This document shows positions 47,486 through 57,256 of a stretch of 64,000 bases of DNA, one piece after another; within the stretch, counting starts at the first letter, position 1; every line of letters begins with the position of its first letter. The notes beneath the pieces are model-generated. The model was not told the origin of the DNA, ran no database searches, and saw only the letters and a program-made list of their open reading frames with translations. A program made the translations under genes and the position numbers. Source of the DNA: Methylococcaceae bacterium (GTDB lineage Bacteria; Pseudomonadota; Gammaproteobacteria; Methylococcales; Methylococcaceae); assembly GCA_902812445.1 (NCBI GenBank), contig CADDZF010000001.1:1-64000 (forward strand), read 5' to 3'.

Positions 47486-47881
47486 TTACTTCGATTTTTG
47501 ATCACTGTCCGTGCCGGCCGGCGGCTGGCCGGCACCGGTCGGGCCTTCCTTGCCCTGGTCCGTCATGCCCGCGCACTTGCCTTCCATTTTTTTCTTGGCA
47601 TCCTCGGGCTTGGCCGTTCCCTGCATGTTGGCCCCGCAGTTCATCTGCCCGGATTTCATCTTCTCCTGCATGTTGGCGCCACACGCTCCGGGCGCGCACT
47701 TACCTTCCTTGGGTGCAGACTTGGTCTGGCCTTCCTCGCTAAGCTGCATATAGCCGCCGGACAGGTCTTTCAGCGCGAAGGGATTGTCCGCCGCATTAAC
47801 GCTTGCCGCCGCTGAAAGAGACGATATGACCGCCGTGCGAATGATGACCGCCACCGGTTTCCTTCCAAAATCTTTCTTCAT
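47486..47881 (-). CDS. Cys-rich exported bufferin-type precursor (BufA/HvfA-like)
   Basis: 131 residues. A signal peptide (VISSLSAAASVNA, predicted cut near residue 30) is followed by a low-complexity mature part rich in Lys, Gly, Met and Gln with exactly four cysteines, at 62, 67, 82 and 103. Two of them lie in EGKC motifs (59-62 and 100-103); the others are in GACG and NCG. EGKC(G) repeats are the hallmark of HvfA/BufA2-type substrates, whose Cys are converted to copper-binding heterocycles by the DUF692 enzyme. A role in periplasmic copper buffering is inferred. Unlike many homologues, the tail is Pro/Gly/Asp-rich and Cys-free. Confidence 0.88.
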   Translation of the reverse strand: MKKDFGRKPVAVIIRTAVISSLSAAASVNAADNPFALKDLSGGYMQLSEEGQTKSAPKEGKCAPGACGANMQEKMKSGQMNCGANMQGTAKPEDAKKKMEGKCAGMTDQGKEGPTGAGQPPAGTDSDQKSK

Positions 47882-47939
47882 TGCAAAAGGCCCTTAAGTT
47901 GTTGGTTGTGACATGCGGGCGGTTTGAGCCGCGCGATGA

Positions 47940-47966
47940 TTAGACGCGTCGGCGCCAGGTAGTTGC
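47940..47966 (-). promoter_or_regulatory. Possible ECF-sigma promoter of the bufferin operon
   Basis: On the minus strand GCAACT (47966-47961), 15 bases and GTCTAA (47945-47940) resemble ECF promoters (AAC in -35, GTC in -10), about 60 bases before the precursor ATG. Some bufferin operons are controlled by ECF sigma factors. The match is modest and could be chance. The rest of the 213-base region shows no clear element. Confidence 0.3.
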
Positions 47967-48094
47967 GGAAATGACAGAAATTTTCATCATATGAGAATCC
48001 ACCAATAGTACCCGCCACACGGGTTTATTTTCACACACTCGGATGAATTTTTGCACCGTTTCCAGGTTGCGCTTCAGTCATCGCGGGGCTCCTA

Positions 48095-49932
48095 TCACGG
48101 CAACCTGACCGATACTTTCAGGTCGCGGCTTTCGTCTGCCTTGGTTTTGACCAATAACCCCCGGCGCCCTTTCGACAGGTCCCGGCCATGAGGTGCGCTC
48201 GGATAAGCGACGTTCTCGCCTTTCAGGCCCGTCCACAATGCGCGGTTGAAGGCGGTTTCATCGAGCCGGTCCTCGGCCGTGAAATCCTGTCCCCGCATCG
48301 CCCTCGCCCAGTACGCGGCATCGCGCTGCGGCTGCGCCTCAGTACGGGAGGCGGCGATCTGCCGCGGCTTGTCCGGCCGCGGAAGCTCCGTGATGTTGCG
48401 TCGCGCCGAGTCCCACAGGTAGCCGGCGCCAGCTTCGCCTTCCGGGCTGTCGGGCGCCTCTACATCGCTGGCGCCGGGCAACGGATCGGCGTCATTAGAT
48501 TGATATGGATTGGCGGCCTTGCGTTCGATGAGGCTGGCCAGGCCGACGTTGATGTTGCGGTTGGTGCCTTCCCAGTCATAGCTCAGGCCGCGGCCGCCGT
48601 AATTCACCGCGACGGTCTTTTCGGTAAAGTCCGTGGCTCGCGCGGCCGTACGCCAGTTCCAGCCGTCGCGGCTCACTTCGCCGCTGTCGAAGAAGTGGTC
48701 CAGGGTAACGAAGCGGCGCGCCAGCTCATGATGGTTCGGGCTATAGGGCCCGAGTATGGCCAGACTGGGATCGCCGTTGCCTTTCTCGAGATCACCCAGC
48801 ACCTGGTCGTAGGTGCGGTTTTCCTTGACGATGTAAATCACGTGATCGATCCTTTGGCGCAGGCGCCATCACGCGGCGCACCTGCCGGCGACCGCGCTCA
48901 TTGGCGAAGCCATTGTTTTCCGCCGTCTGCCAGGTGAGCCTCGCCAGCGCCGTGGCATTGGGCAAGGGCAGACTTAAAAGCCCCGCCCTGTGCAACTGCC
49001 AGACGTACTGGTTCTGGGCCCAGCAGGGATTGAGGGAGCCGGGCGCGATGGAAAGGGTATCCCGACAAGCCTTGGGATTCGGACCCGCATTGCTCTTGCC
49101 GTTGACGACGTACAGCCATTGTCCGTCCCGACTCAGGCTGACCGAGTTGGGATACCAACCGGTCGGCAACAGTCCGATCACGTTGCTGTGCCGGTGCTTT
49201 TCGTTGTCGAGCCGGATGACGGCGACCGAATTGCTGCCGCCGTTGGTGACGAACAGCGTCGTCTCGTCCGGCGACAGGCTGAGGCTGTTGGGGTTGCTGC
49301 CCTTGAACCCTTTGCGGTTACCGAACACCTGTTCAGGCGCCGTCGTGTCGATCTGTTCCAGGACGCCGTGGCTGGTGGTGTCAATCGTTGCCACCGCGTC
49401 GCTGTTGTCCAGGGCGACGAACAACCGGGTTTGCGCCGGATTGAGCAACATTTTATTCGGCTGGCCCGTGACAGGAATCCTGCCCACGACCGCGAGCCCG
49501 TCATCGGAAACATCGAGTACCACCAGTCGCGGTCGCGCTAGCTCGAAACATACTGATGTCGTAAACAAAAACATATTCGTAGGCTTCGGTCGCCACGCTC
49601 GCGCCGGTACTCCCGACGTTGCGGTTGTAGCCGCTGGTCAGCACCAGCAGCGTCTTGCCGTCTGGACTAATGGCCGTCATCACCGCCTGGCCGGCGAGAA
49701 AATCAGGACGCGTCAGCAAGTCCGGGTTCAAACTTTCAAACTCGGCGCCCGCCGCCGCGGGAATGATGCGCTTGCCGGTGGGGAGAATTTCTCCCTCCAC
49801 GATACTCGCCGGATCGTGAGCAAGCAGTCGCTTTGATTCTTCCGCCGCGAAGGCCGCGTACTCGCCGCGTAACGAATGGTGCCGATTGATGACGATGGCG
49901 ACGCGTGCCTTGACGGGGCTCTGAATCGCCCC
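48095..49932 (-). pseudogene. Decayed YncE beta-propeller / phosphatase gene
   Basis: Three frames together spell a YncE-type propeller plus alkaline-phosphatase-superfamily protein. The first (RIIPAAAGAEFESLNPDLLT...VFVYDIS) shifts frame near 49540 to the second (PRLVVLDVSDDGLAVVGRIP...TWQTAENNGF). That shifts near 48860 to the third (RIDHVIYIVKENRTYDQVLG...). The third fragment jumps from GAGYLWDSA to a C-terminal-type DAAYWARAMRGQDF segment, so most of the phosphatase core (roughly 250-300 residues) is missing. No signal peptide or ATG exists at the 5' end, where the frame runs straight on from the TonB receptor stop. Total remnant is about 610 codons versus 989 in the intact relative at 52228-55197. 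Confidence 0.85.
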
Positions 49933-49941
49933 GCCGGCGCC

Positions 49942-52179
49942 TCAGTCGAAGCGCACGCGCACGCCGGCCCAGCCGGACAGCGGAGCGCCCGGCGCGAGGA
50001 AAGCTTCGGCGTTCCCGACGGGACTGCTGAAGGCGTTACGGTTGATGAGACCGAAGGTCTCGTACCGCGCATCGAATACGTTGTTGGCCAGCGCGAATAG
50101 TTCGACGTGCCTGGTCAAGGCGTAACGGGTATTGAGATTGACGACGACGTATTCATCCACTCGGGGAAACCGGTTGCTGTCATCGCCGCGCAGAAACCGG
50201 CGCGAGAAATACTGCAGATCCGCCCCCAGGAACCAGCCCGGCAAAAGCTCATAATCGGCGCCGACCTTCGCGGTCTGATCGGGAATGGCGGGAATCCGAT
50301 CGCCTTTTCGTACCCGGACCGGACCGATGGCGTTTTGCAGGATGACGGCCGATCGATAGGTCGCATCGACATAGCCGTAACTGGCGTACCACGACAGCCG
50401 TCGCACGCCGCCGCGCATGCCGGCTTCGATCCCCTCGCGCCGCGTATCCCCGACGTTCTTGAAAAAGCCGCGGGTCAGCGTTCCCGGCGAGTTGATGAAG
50501 AGAATGTCGTCGGACAGATCGGTCCGATACCAGGCGAGATTCCAGTCCAGCGCTTTACCAAGTTTGCCGCGGAATCCCGTCTCGAAGGTTCGCGCGACGA
50601 TGGGCTTGAGCGGTGGGTCAGCGACGAAATTGGTCGGCAGGCTGCAGGGCGCGGCGGGGTCGGCACAGGTCAGCTCTACTGGCGTGGGCACTCGAAAGCC
50701 CTCGTTGTAGCTGGCGAAAAAGCTGAGGTCCGGTAGCGACTGGTTTGGCGCCAGCGCCTTGAGCGGTTGCAGGGTGAAGCCCGCCGCCGGGTTGACCCGG
50801 CTGAAGGCATGTCTGCCGTCCAGCGATTCGGTATCGCCCTCGGGGTCCCGGCCGCTCCCATCGAGATGGATTTCCGCGCGGTTCCAGCGCCCGGCGCCGG
50901 TGATGTGCAGCCAGGGGGTCGGGGAAAAGGTATCGGTCAGATAGATCCCGTAATAACGGTTGGTCGCCGTCAGGGTCGTTTGCCGCGACGCGGCACCCTC
51001 CGGTTCAACGCCGCGGCTCGCGGTGAGTTCGGCGTCCTGCCGGGTTTGCTTGAAATCGGTGTCGCCAAAGTCGTAGCTGGCGCCTAGAATAGCTTGATTC
51101 ACTCGATCCAGCAGCGTTCCCAGATAGCTGACCTGTAACGAGCCGCCGACGCCGTCCTGCCGGGTCAGGGTCTGGTTGACGGTGGGCTCGGCTTCAAATT
51201 CATCCGTTTCCTCTTGCTCCACTTCCACGTCGCCGGCATAGACGCCGAGGACATTGCGGCGGAAGTAGGCATTTCCCGACAATACCCAATCGTCGGTCAC
51301 CAGGTGACTCAGGGCGAGATTGACGAAATGCAGGCGCGGAAGGGTGACTTCGGGATGGGCGTAAACGCCGTTACGTTCTAGGGCCAGGAGGCTCGCGGGT
51401 GCTACACCGTTGCCGGTCAGCTTGTTCTCGGCGTAGGTGTAGCTGAGATCGATGTCGCTGCGCTCATCTTCCCAGCCGAGCTTGACGAAGCCCTGTTTGA
51501 CGCTGGAATGGGAAAAGTCGCGGAAGCCGTCTTCCTCGAACAGGTTGCCCGCGAAAAACCAGTCGAAGCCGCCGCGGGAACCCCCGTGTTCCGCTTCGAT
51601 GGCCTTGCGCTCAAACGATCCCGCGTAAGCCTGGCCGCGCCAGCCAGCGTGACTGCGGCCGCTCTTGGTGCGCACCAACAGCGCGCCGCCGAGCGTGTTG
51701 AGGCCGAACAGGGGGTTCGAGCCGGGAATGAGCTCGACGTTGGCGATGGCGACGCGCGGAATCAGGTCCCAGTTGACCATATCTCCGAAGGGCTCGTTGA
51801 CTCGCACGCTATCCTGATAGACCGATAGCCCGATCGGCGTACCGAGGATGGGGGAGGCGGTGAACCCGCGGTAATTAAGGTCGAGCTGAAAGGGATTGGC
51901 CAGCACTTCATTGCCGCTCACGCTGGGAAGATTGCGTTTCATGAAGTCGCTCAGGTCGAGCGCTTCGTGCCTGTAAATATCGTCTCCGCGAGCGGTCTGG
52001 ACGTTGCTGGAAGCTTTTTCCAGCGGCAGGCGGGAACTCGGGAGCGGGCTCGTATCGATCACCGTTGTGGCGGGCAGCTCCATGTCGGTGAATGGGCTGA
52101 CCGAACGCTGGCCGTCGTCTGCGAAGAGGAATGGCGGAGCGGTCGCGAACAGCAGGGCGAGCGACGATATGGACTTCAT
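49942..52179 (-). CDS. TonB-dependent outer-membrane receptor
   Basis: 745 residues. A signal peptide (SSLALLFATAPPFLFA) is followed by a plug domain (LDLSDFMKRNLPSVSG; NYRGFTASPILGTP; IANVELIPGSNPLFGLNTLG) and a 22-strand-type barrel with DLSFFASYNEGFRVP and LNTRYALTRHVELFALANNV. It ends WAGVRVRFD, one residue beyond the usual terminal Phe. The substrate is unknown. Its start is 48 bases after the YncE/phosphatase gene, suggesting an operon in which the receptor's ligand may be linked to that hydrolase. Confidence 0.92.
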   Translation of the reverse strand: MKSISSLALLFATAPPFLFADDGQRSVSPFTDMELPATTVIDTSPLPSSRLPLEKASSNVQTARGDDIYRHEALDLSDFMKRNLPSVSGNEVLANPFQLDLNYRGFTASPILGTPIGLSVYQDSVRVNEPFGDMVNWDLIPRVAIANVELIPGSNPLFGLNTLGGALLVRTKSGRSHAGWRGQAYAGSFERKAIEAEHGGSRGGFDWFFAGNLFEEDGFRDFSHSSVKQGFVKLGWEDERSDIDLSYTYAENKLTGNGVAPASLLALERNGVYAHPEVTLPRLHFVNLALSHLVTDDWVLSGNAYFRRNVLGVYAGDVEVEQEETDEFEAEPTVNQTLTRQDGVGGSLQVSYLGTLLDRVNQAILGASYDFGDTDFKQTRQDAELTASRGVEPEGAASRQTTLTATNRYYGIYLTDTFSPTPWLHITGAGRWNRAEIHLDGSGRDPEGDTESLDGRHAFSRVNPAAGFTLQPLKALAPNQSLPDLSFFASYNEGFRVPTPVELTCADPAAPCSLPTNFVADPPLKPIVARTFETGFRGKLGKALDWNLAWYRTDLSDDILFINSPGTLTRGFFKNVGDTRREGIEAGMRGGVRRLSWYASYGYVDATYRSAVILQNAIGPVRVRKGDRIPAIPDQTAKVGADYELLPGWFLGADLQYFSRRFLRGDDSNRFPRVDEYVVVNLNTRYALTRHVELFALANNVFDARYETFGLINRNAFSSPVGNAEAFLAPGAPLSGWAGVRVRFD

Positions 52180-52227
52180 CGGCGACCGGCGACGATTCGA
52201 GCAGGCCGGAAGGCGATCGCTGCGGTT

Positions 52228-55197
52228 TTATTGCCTGCGATCTTTGCGCGGCAGACCTTCCGACTTCATGATGGCATGCCGCAGCCTGACCTCGTCCGCA
52301 TCGGGCCGGCTGAAGTCGATGGTCTTGCTGAGCGCCGTCCAGACGGGATTGGCCTTTTCGGCATAGCTGATCGGCGCAAAGCGATACGGCTCGAAGTCCG
52401 GCTGATCGGTAAACAGCTCGCGCAGGTCCGTCGCGGCGGCATCGTACTGGTTCAACGGCGGCAAGCCCAAAATCAGGTTGATCGTCTTGAACACGCTCGC
52501 CAGACTGGCGTGAGTCTTGTCCACGTACTGCTTCCTGGCCCATGGACTGATCACGATGAGAAGCGAGCGGTGGCCGTCCACGTGGTCAAAGCCGTTCTGG
52601 GTATCGTCTTCCACCACGAAAATGACCGTGTCTTTCCAGCATGGACTGTTGGAAATGAGCTCCACCGTCAGGCCAAGAGCCGCATCGTTATCCTGAACGA
52701 AGCGCTTGAACGACCATTCCGGACCGTTGGGGTTGATATCCGCACTGCCGCCGCCGTGATCGTTGGGATAGTAAAGATCAACGAAATCGGGCAGCCGGCA
52801 CTCGCCTTTGGCGCGATCAACATAGTGCGCTTCGAACACCTGCCTGAAGCGGCTGAAGCGGCTGAAACGACCCGGATCGTCCGGCAGCGGCGCATCGGGA
52901 ATATGGGTGTTGTAGGTGGGGTACAAGTGATCGCTGTTGTCGCGCAACACTTTTTCCATCGGCACGTTGGTATGCTCGCGAGCGCCCGTCGGATCGGCGC
53001 CGAACGGCTCGTCGATGACGGCGAATTCATAGCCGTTGCCGAAATTGACGAAGCGCTTGCCGTTGCGCTGCAGGTGCAGATAGATGCCGCCGTGCTGGTT
53101 GTAGTCATTGGGCTCCGGCGAACTGTTGGCGTCGGTGAAACCGATGCGGCCGGGGTAGTTCTTGATGATCTCCGGATCGTCACCGGAATCCCGCCGCTGG
53201 CCGCCATAAGAGGCCGGCCAGTGGGTTTCCTCGAATTCGCTCGTGTACTGGCCGGTCAGCCAGCGATGGCCGTCGGAAGATACCGAAGGCTCGAGGAAAA
53301 AATTATCGCTGAACGCAAATCGCAGGGCCAGTTCGTGGTGATTCGGGCTGGCATCGTAACCCAGCGAATAGCGCGGCTCGCCGTTGACGGCTTGGCCGCT
53401 GCGGGTGCGGGTGATGTCGCCGAGGAGCAGGTCGTGCGTTGCGTTTTCCTTGTTCAGAAAAATGACGTGCCTGATCTTCGGGCTCGCCCTGCCCGGTCGG
53501 TTCGGAATCGGATCATCGCCCTGTGGCGCCCCATCCGCTGCTACGAAACCGTTATTGGCATAGACGCGCTCGCTATAGGCCGCCAACTGATCGGCGTCCG
53601 GAAGCGGGATGATGTTCACGGTTCCGAGCACGCTGTGCTTGGGCGAGCCAAGATTGTCCGGCGGCGAATCGTTATTGGGCCCCGCGCCGCGGCCGCGCGC
53701 GTTGGCGACGTACAGGGTTTTGCCATCGGCGCTGACTTGAACGCTGCTCGGCCACCAGCCGACCGGGATATGGCCGATCAGGCGGCCTGACTTGTTGCCC
53801 AACTTGACCACGCCGATGGCATTGACGCCCGCTTCGGCGACGTATAGATAGTTCGTATCCGGACTCATGGCCAGAGCGACCGGCTGCACGCCTTTCAGCT
53901 TGCGATCGCGACCCTTGAGCGGCGAGAGTTTAATCCGGCTGATTTCCTCGTAGGTAGCGGGATGCAGCACCGAGAGGCTATCGTTATTGCCGTTCGCCAC
54001 ATAAATGGCATCCGGACCGATAACCACCGCGTTCGGGTGGCTGCCGCTGTAGGTCTCGATGCCCGATTCCCGCTGCCCCACCAAAGGCCCGGTCTTAACG
54101 GTCCGTTTCAGTTCAGGACGACCGGGGTTGCCGACGTCCAGCACGTAGACGGACGAGGCTTCTGGGGCATTCGGGCTGCCCAGTCCCGGCAGCTTGTACT
54201 CGATTTCGCGATCGACATAGCCGCAGCGAATGCCCGCCTCATCGCGTAGGTCCGAAGGCAGCGTGCGCGGATCGACCGGCTTGATCTTGAGGGTTTTGTC
54301 CGCGCCGGTCTCGTCCGGGTAGCCGGCGCCGGGATAGCACAGAGGATAATCTACGTTCGCATCGCCGACCGCATTGTCCGGCCGTAGGTGAGCGTACTGG
54401 AATACGCCCACGTGAGTGACGAAAAGCGTCCGGTTGTCCTGGGACAGCGATATGCCGAAAGGGTAACGCCCGACTTTGGCGCTTCCGGCCACGGCCTGGA
54501 AGTTGTCCGGCTCGACCAGGCGGCTCTTGGCATCGGTGCCGGTCTTGATTTGCCGAGTATCGACGACGAACACCCGAAAGCTTCCCTGATCGACCGCATA
54601 AAGGTAATTTCCATCCCGGCTCATTGCCATATTGCCTGGAAAGGCGCCTTTGAAACGGTTCTTCGGATTTTCCACGACGTCCAAAGGGCGGTCGAGCGGA
54701 TGAGCCGGGCCGTTCAGATTGACCGAGCCGACGATTTTTCCGCTCGCCGCGTCCCCGAGCCAGATATTGCCGTTTTCCCCGCCCGACAGATAAAAGCGAC
54801 TGCTGTCCGCTGAGAATACGACGCCCATAAAACTGGCGCTGACGTTCACCCGGTTGATTTTCGGCGTTTGTGCGTCCAGTTCGCTAATCAGCGTGGTCGA
54901 GAAGCGCGAGGCGCCGCTGTTGATGGTGGCGAGCGTGCGGCCATCGGGGGATAGCGCCAGGCCGAAGGGCTTGGGCGCATCGACGTTGATCTCTTTTCCC
55001 GCCGGTGTGATCAGGCGGCCGCTGGGCAGCACCGCTGCAGGCTGACCGCTAATGACGGTTTCCCGGGTCGCGGGCAACTGTCCGGCGGGCGCTGAATATT
55101 CGACAAAATTGCCGGCTGCTGAATGTTCTGCCGCGATCAGCAGACCACAGAGCAGTAACAACACTTTGCTTTGTCTAAACCGAACTCGGCTGGCCAT
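52228..55197 (-). CDS. Secreted YncE-like beta-propeller fused to phosphatase domain
   Basis: 989 residues from the ATG at 55197 with GAGGG upstream. A signal peptide (VLLLLCGLLIAAEHSAAG) is followed by a YVTN/YncE-type propeller over about residues 40-560 (repeated patterns such as PFGLALSPDGRTLATINSG, YLYVAEAGVNAIGVVKLG and TLYVANARGRG). The C-terminal alkaline-phosphatase-superfamily domain shows RHVIFLNKENATHDLLLGD, SPNHHELALRFA and the metal-binding DHVDGHRSLLIVISPWA. It probably hydrolyses a phosphoester in the periplasm or outside the cell. The true substrate is unknown. Confidence 0.88.
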   Translation of the reverse strand: MASRVRFRQSKVLLLLCGLLIAAEHSAAGNFVEYSAPAGQLPATRETVISGQPAAVLPSGRLITPAGKEINVDAPKPFGLALSPDGRTLATINSGASRFSTTLISELDAQTPKINRVNVSASFMGVVFSADSSRFYLSGGENGNIWLGDAASGKIVGSVNLNGPAHPLDRPLDVVENPKNRFKGAFPGNMAMSRDGNYLYAVDQGSFRVFVVDTRQIKTGTDAKSRLVEPDNFQAVAGSAKVGRYPFGISLSQDNRTLFVTHVGVFQYAHLRPDNAVGDANVDYPLCYPGAGYPDETGADKTLKIKPVDPRTLPSDLRDEAGIRCGYVDREIEYKLPGLGSPNAPEASSVYVLDVGNPGRPELKRTVKTGPLVGQRESGIETYSGSHPNAVVIGPDAIYVANGNNDSLSVLHPATYEEISRIKLSPLKGRDRKLKGVQPVALAMSPDTNYLYVAEAGVNAIGVVKLGNKSGRLIGHIPVGWWPSSVQVSADGKTLYVANARGRGAGPNNDSPPDNLGSPKHSVLGTVNIIPLPDADQLAAYSERVYANNGFVAADGAPQGDDPIPNRPGRASPKIRHVIFLNKENATHDLLLGDITRTRSGQAVNGEPRYSLGYDASPNHHELALRFAFSDNFFLEPSVSSDGHRWLTGQYTSEFEETHWPASYGGQRRDSGDDPEIIKNYPGRIGFTDANSSPEPNDYNQHGGIYLHLQRNGKRFVNFGNGYEFAVIDEPFGADPTGAREHTNVPMEKVLRDNSDHLYPTYNTHIPDAPLPDDPGRFSRFSRFRQVFEAHYVDRAKGECRLPDFVDLYYPNDHGGGSADINPNGPEWSFKRFVQDNDAALGLTVELISNSPCWKDTVIFVVEDDTQNGFDHVDGHRSLLIVISPWARKQYVDKTHASLASVFKTINLILGLPPLNQYDAAATDLRELFTDQPDFEPYRFAPISYAEKANPVWTALSKTIDFSRPDADEVRLRHAIMKSEGLPRKDRRQ

Positions 55198-55416
55198 TAT
55201 ACCCTCGCTTGCCCGGCGGGTCGCGGGCGCTTGTTGGTTTCCGTCTGATTGAGGATGATCTCGCCGGTGTTGACACAGCCTGGAGCGGCTCCCGGCGAAA
55301 GAACGGTAATCCTGCAATATGTCAAGCTGATTAAAGTCTGAGCGTGATGGCGATGGAAAACGGCGGAGAGGAGGCGTCTAGTTCACCGTCAGCCGCGATG
55401 TAGCCACAGGACCCCG

Positions 55417-56055
55417 TCACGCAAGCCCGGACTTGTGTGGATATTCGCACAAGTCCGCGATCACGCAACTGCCGCAGCGCGGCTTACGGGCAATACAGGT
55501 GTAGCGGCCGTGCAGGATCAAGAGATGATGGACGTCTTTCTTGAAGGCGTCGGGTACGTATTTTTCGAGTCCTCGTTCCACCTCGAGCACATTCCTGCCA
55601 GGTGCCAGACCGGTGCGGTTGGCGACCCGGAAGATGTGCCGGTCGACGGCGATGACGGATTGGCCAAAGGCCGTGTTGAGAATCACGCTGGCGGTCTTCC
55701 GTCCGACGCCGGGGAGGGCTTCCAGCTCTTCGCGCGTCTCGGGTACGCGCCCACCGTGCTTGTCCAGCAGAATGCGCGATAGCGCCAGGATGTGCCTGGC
55801 CTTGCTGTTGTAAAACCCGATCGTCTTGATGTATTCCTTCAATCCCTCTTCCCCCAGTGCCAAAATCGCGGCTGGCGTATTCGCCACCGGAAACAGCTTC
55901 GCCGTCGCCTTGTTGACGCCTTTGTCCGTCGACTGGGCCGACAGGATGACCGCTACCAGGAGCTCGAAGGGAGTCGCATAATGGAGCTCCGTGGCCGGAT
56001 TAGGAATCGTGGCGGCCAGGCGCTCGAGGATGAGTTTGCGTTTTGCCTGATTCAT
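55417..56055 (-). CDS. nth: Endonuclease III
   Basis: A DNA glycosylase/AP lyase that removes oxidised pyrimidines. 212 residues: LLVAVILSAQSTDKGVNKAT, the helix-hairpin-helix LPGVGRKTASVILN with catalytic Lys, AVDRHIFRVANRTG with catalytic Asp, and a C-terminal 4Fe-4S site with Cys-x6-Cys-x2-Cys-x5-Cys (CIARKPRCGSCVIADLC). The ATG is at 56055. The 219 bases between nth and the YncE/phosphatase gene show nothing recognisable. Confidence 0.96.
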   Translation of the reverse strand: MNQAKRKLILERLAATIPNPATELHYATPFELLVAVILSAQSTDKGVNKATAKLFPVANTPAAILALGEEGLKEYIKTIGFYNSKARHILALSRILLDKHGGRVPETREELEALPGVGRKTASVILNTAFGQSVIAVDRHIFRVANRTGLAPGRNVLEVERGLEKYVPDAFKKDVHHLLILHGRYTCIARKPRCGSCVIADLCEYPHKSGLA

Positions 56056-56092
56056 GGGGATGCACGTACGACATACTGCTCGATACAGTTGC

Positions 56093-56246
56093 CGATTCTA
56101 TATTGTTATTCCGGCCCGAAATACCTGGTATTTCGGGCCATCGCCCAGGCCAGTACCCGCCCGGCATTGGCTCACGCAGCTTGGCGCCGCGCTTTCGGCT
56201 CCCTGCCCTTTTATTAATTCGGCCTATTGAAGGGCCGGGTTAATAG
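56093..56246 (+). repeat. MITE-like dispersed repeat, copy 2
   Basis: Same element as at 20632-20785, inverted. One end contains a perfect 13-bp palindrome, GGCCCGAAATACC-T-GGTATTTCGGGCC (56112-56138). The other contains ATTAATTCGGCC/GGCCGGGTTAAT, where differences from copy 1 keep pairing through G-U pairs if read as RNA. The shared middle includes TTGGCTCACGC and GCTTGGCGCC. The ends are TA-flanked, as for IS630/Tc1-type MITEs. The ~150 bases from here to pdxJ hold nothing recognisable. Confidence 0.75.
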
Positions 56247-56393
56247 TTGGCGGTGAAGCGGAGGCGATGAGCGCTTGAAGCATCCGCTTACATCCGTTGC
56301 CTTTATCTGGCAGAATCCGCTTATCCGGCGAAGCCGTGTTCCGCCCGCGGCGGCATATGCCGGAGCTTGAAATTAACTTTGCGGTCGATTGCT

Positions 56394-57143
56394 ATGAGAG
56401 AAACACCCCCCATCCGGCTCGGCGTCAACATAGACCACGTAGCGACGCTCCGTCAGGCGCGGCGGACGAAATACCCGGCGCTGCTGCAGGCCGCGCTGCT
56501 GGCAGAACAAGCCGGCGCCGATGCCATCACGGCGCACCTGCGGGAAGACCGCCGGCACATCCAGGATCGCGACATCGAGCTGCTGCGCGAGATGATTCAG
56601 ACCCGTCTGAACCTCGAAATGGCGGTGACCGGCGAGATGATTTCCATCGCTAGGCGCATCCGCCCCGCGGCGTGTTGCCTGGTTCCGGAAAAGCGGGAGG
56701 AATTGACCACCGAAGGCGGACTCAACGTGGTTGCTCAATTCGATAAAATCAGCCGGGCCTCCAACGCACTTAGCGATGCAGACATCGAAGTCTCGCTGTG
56801 TATCGATGCCGAGCCGGCACAGGTCGATGCGGCGGCGAAAACGGGCGTACCCTTCATTGAACTGCATACCGGCCACTACGCCGATGCCGAGGATGCGACA
56901 CAGACGAAACATGAACTGGAGCGCCTGCGCCGGGCGGCGGCGCAGGCGCGTGCCGCGGGGCTCGGCGTCAATGCGGGCCATGGGCTACATTATCACAATG
57001 TCGAGGCGGTCTGCCGCATAGCGGAAATTGGTGAATTAAACATCGGTCATTCGATCATCGCCACGGCCCTTTTCACCGGTCTGGAAAAGGCCGTGGCCGA
57101 CATGAAAGCCATCATGCGGGCGGCGCGATCGCCAATGGATTGA
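56394..57143 (+). CDS. pdxJ: Pyridoxine 5'-phosphate synthase
   Basis: PdxJ closes the pyridoxine ring from DXP and 3-amino-1-hydroxyacetone phosphate. 249 residues from the ATG at 56394: [90 protein letters not shown] and [14 protein letters not shown] are all family blocks. A TTG at 56367 is in frame with CGGAG only one base away; the ATG fits the family start better. Confidence 0.96.
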   Translation: MRETPPIRLGVNIDHVATLRQARRTKYPALLQAALLAEQAGADAITAHLREDRRHIQDRDIELLREMIQTRLNLEMAVTGEMISIARRIRPAACCLVPEKREELTTEGGLNVVAQFDKISRASNALSDADIEVSLCIDAEPAQVDAAAKTGVPFIELHTGHYADAEDATQTKHELERLRRAAAQARAAGLGVNAGHGLHYHNVEAVCRIAEIGELNIGHSIIATALFTGLEKAVADMKAIMRAARSPMD

Positions 57144-57256
57144 CCGGCTATAGCCGTTCTGTCATATTTGATGATCTCAGTTTGCCGGGCTGCGAGCGCC
57201 GCCGGGCTGGGATTGTCACTTGAGAGTCTTGCGCATTGACCGAGTGGGAGGCCCGT

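Noticed and set aside
51967-53790. 607-codon plus-strand open frame
   Set aside because: It is antisense to the TonB receptor and YncE/phosphatase genes, shows no domain, and has the composition expected of a GC-rich shadow frame.
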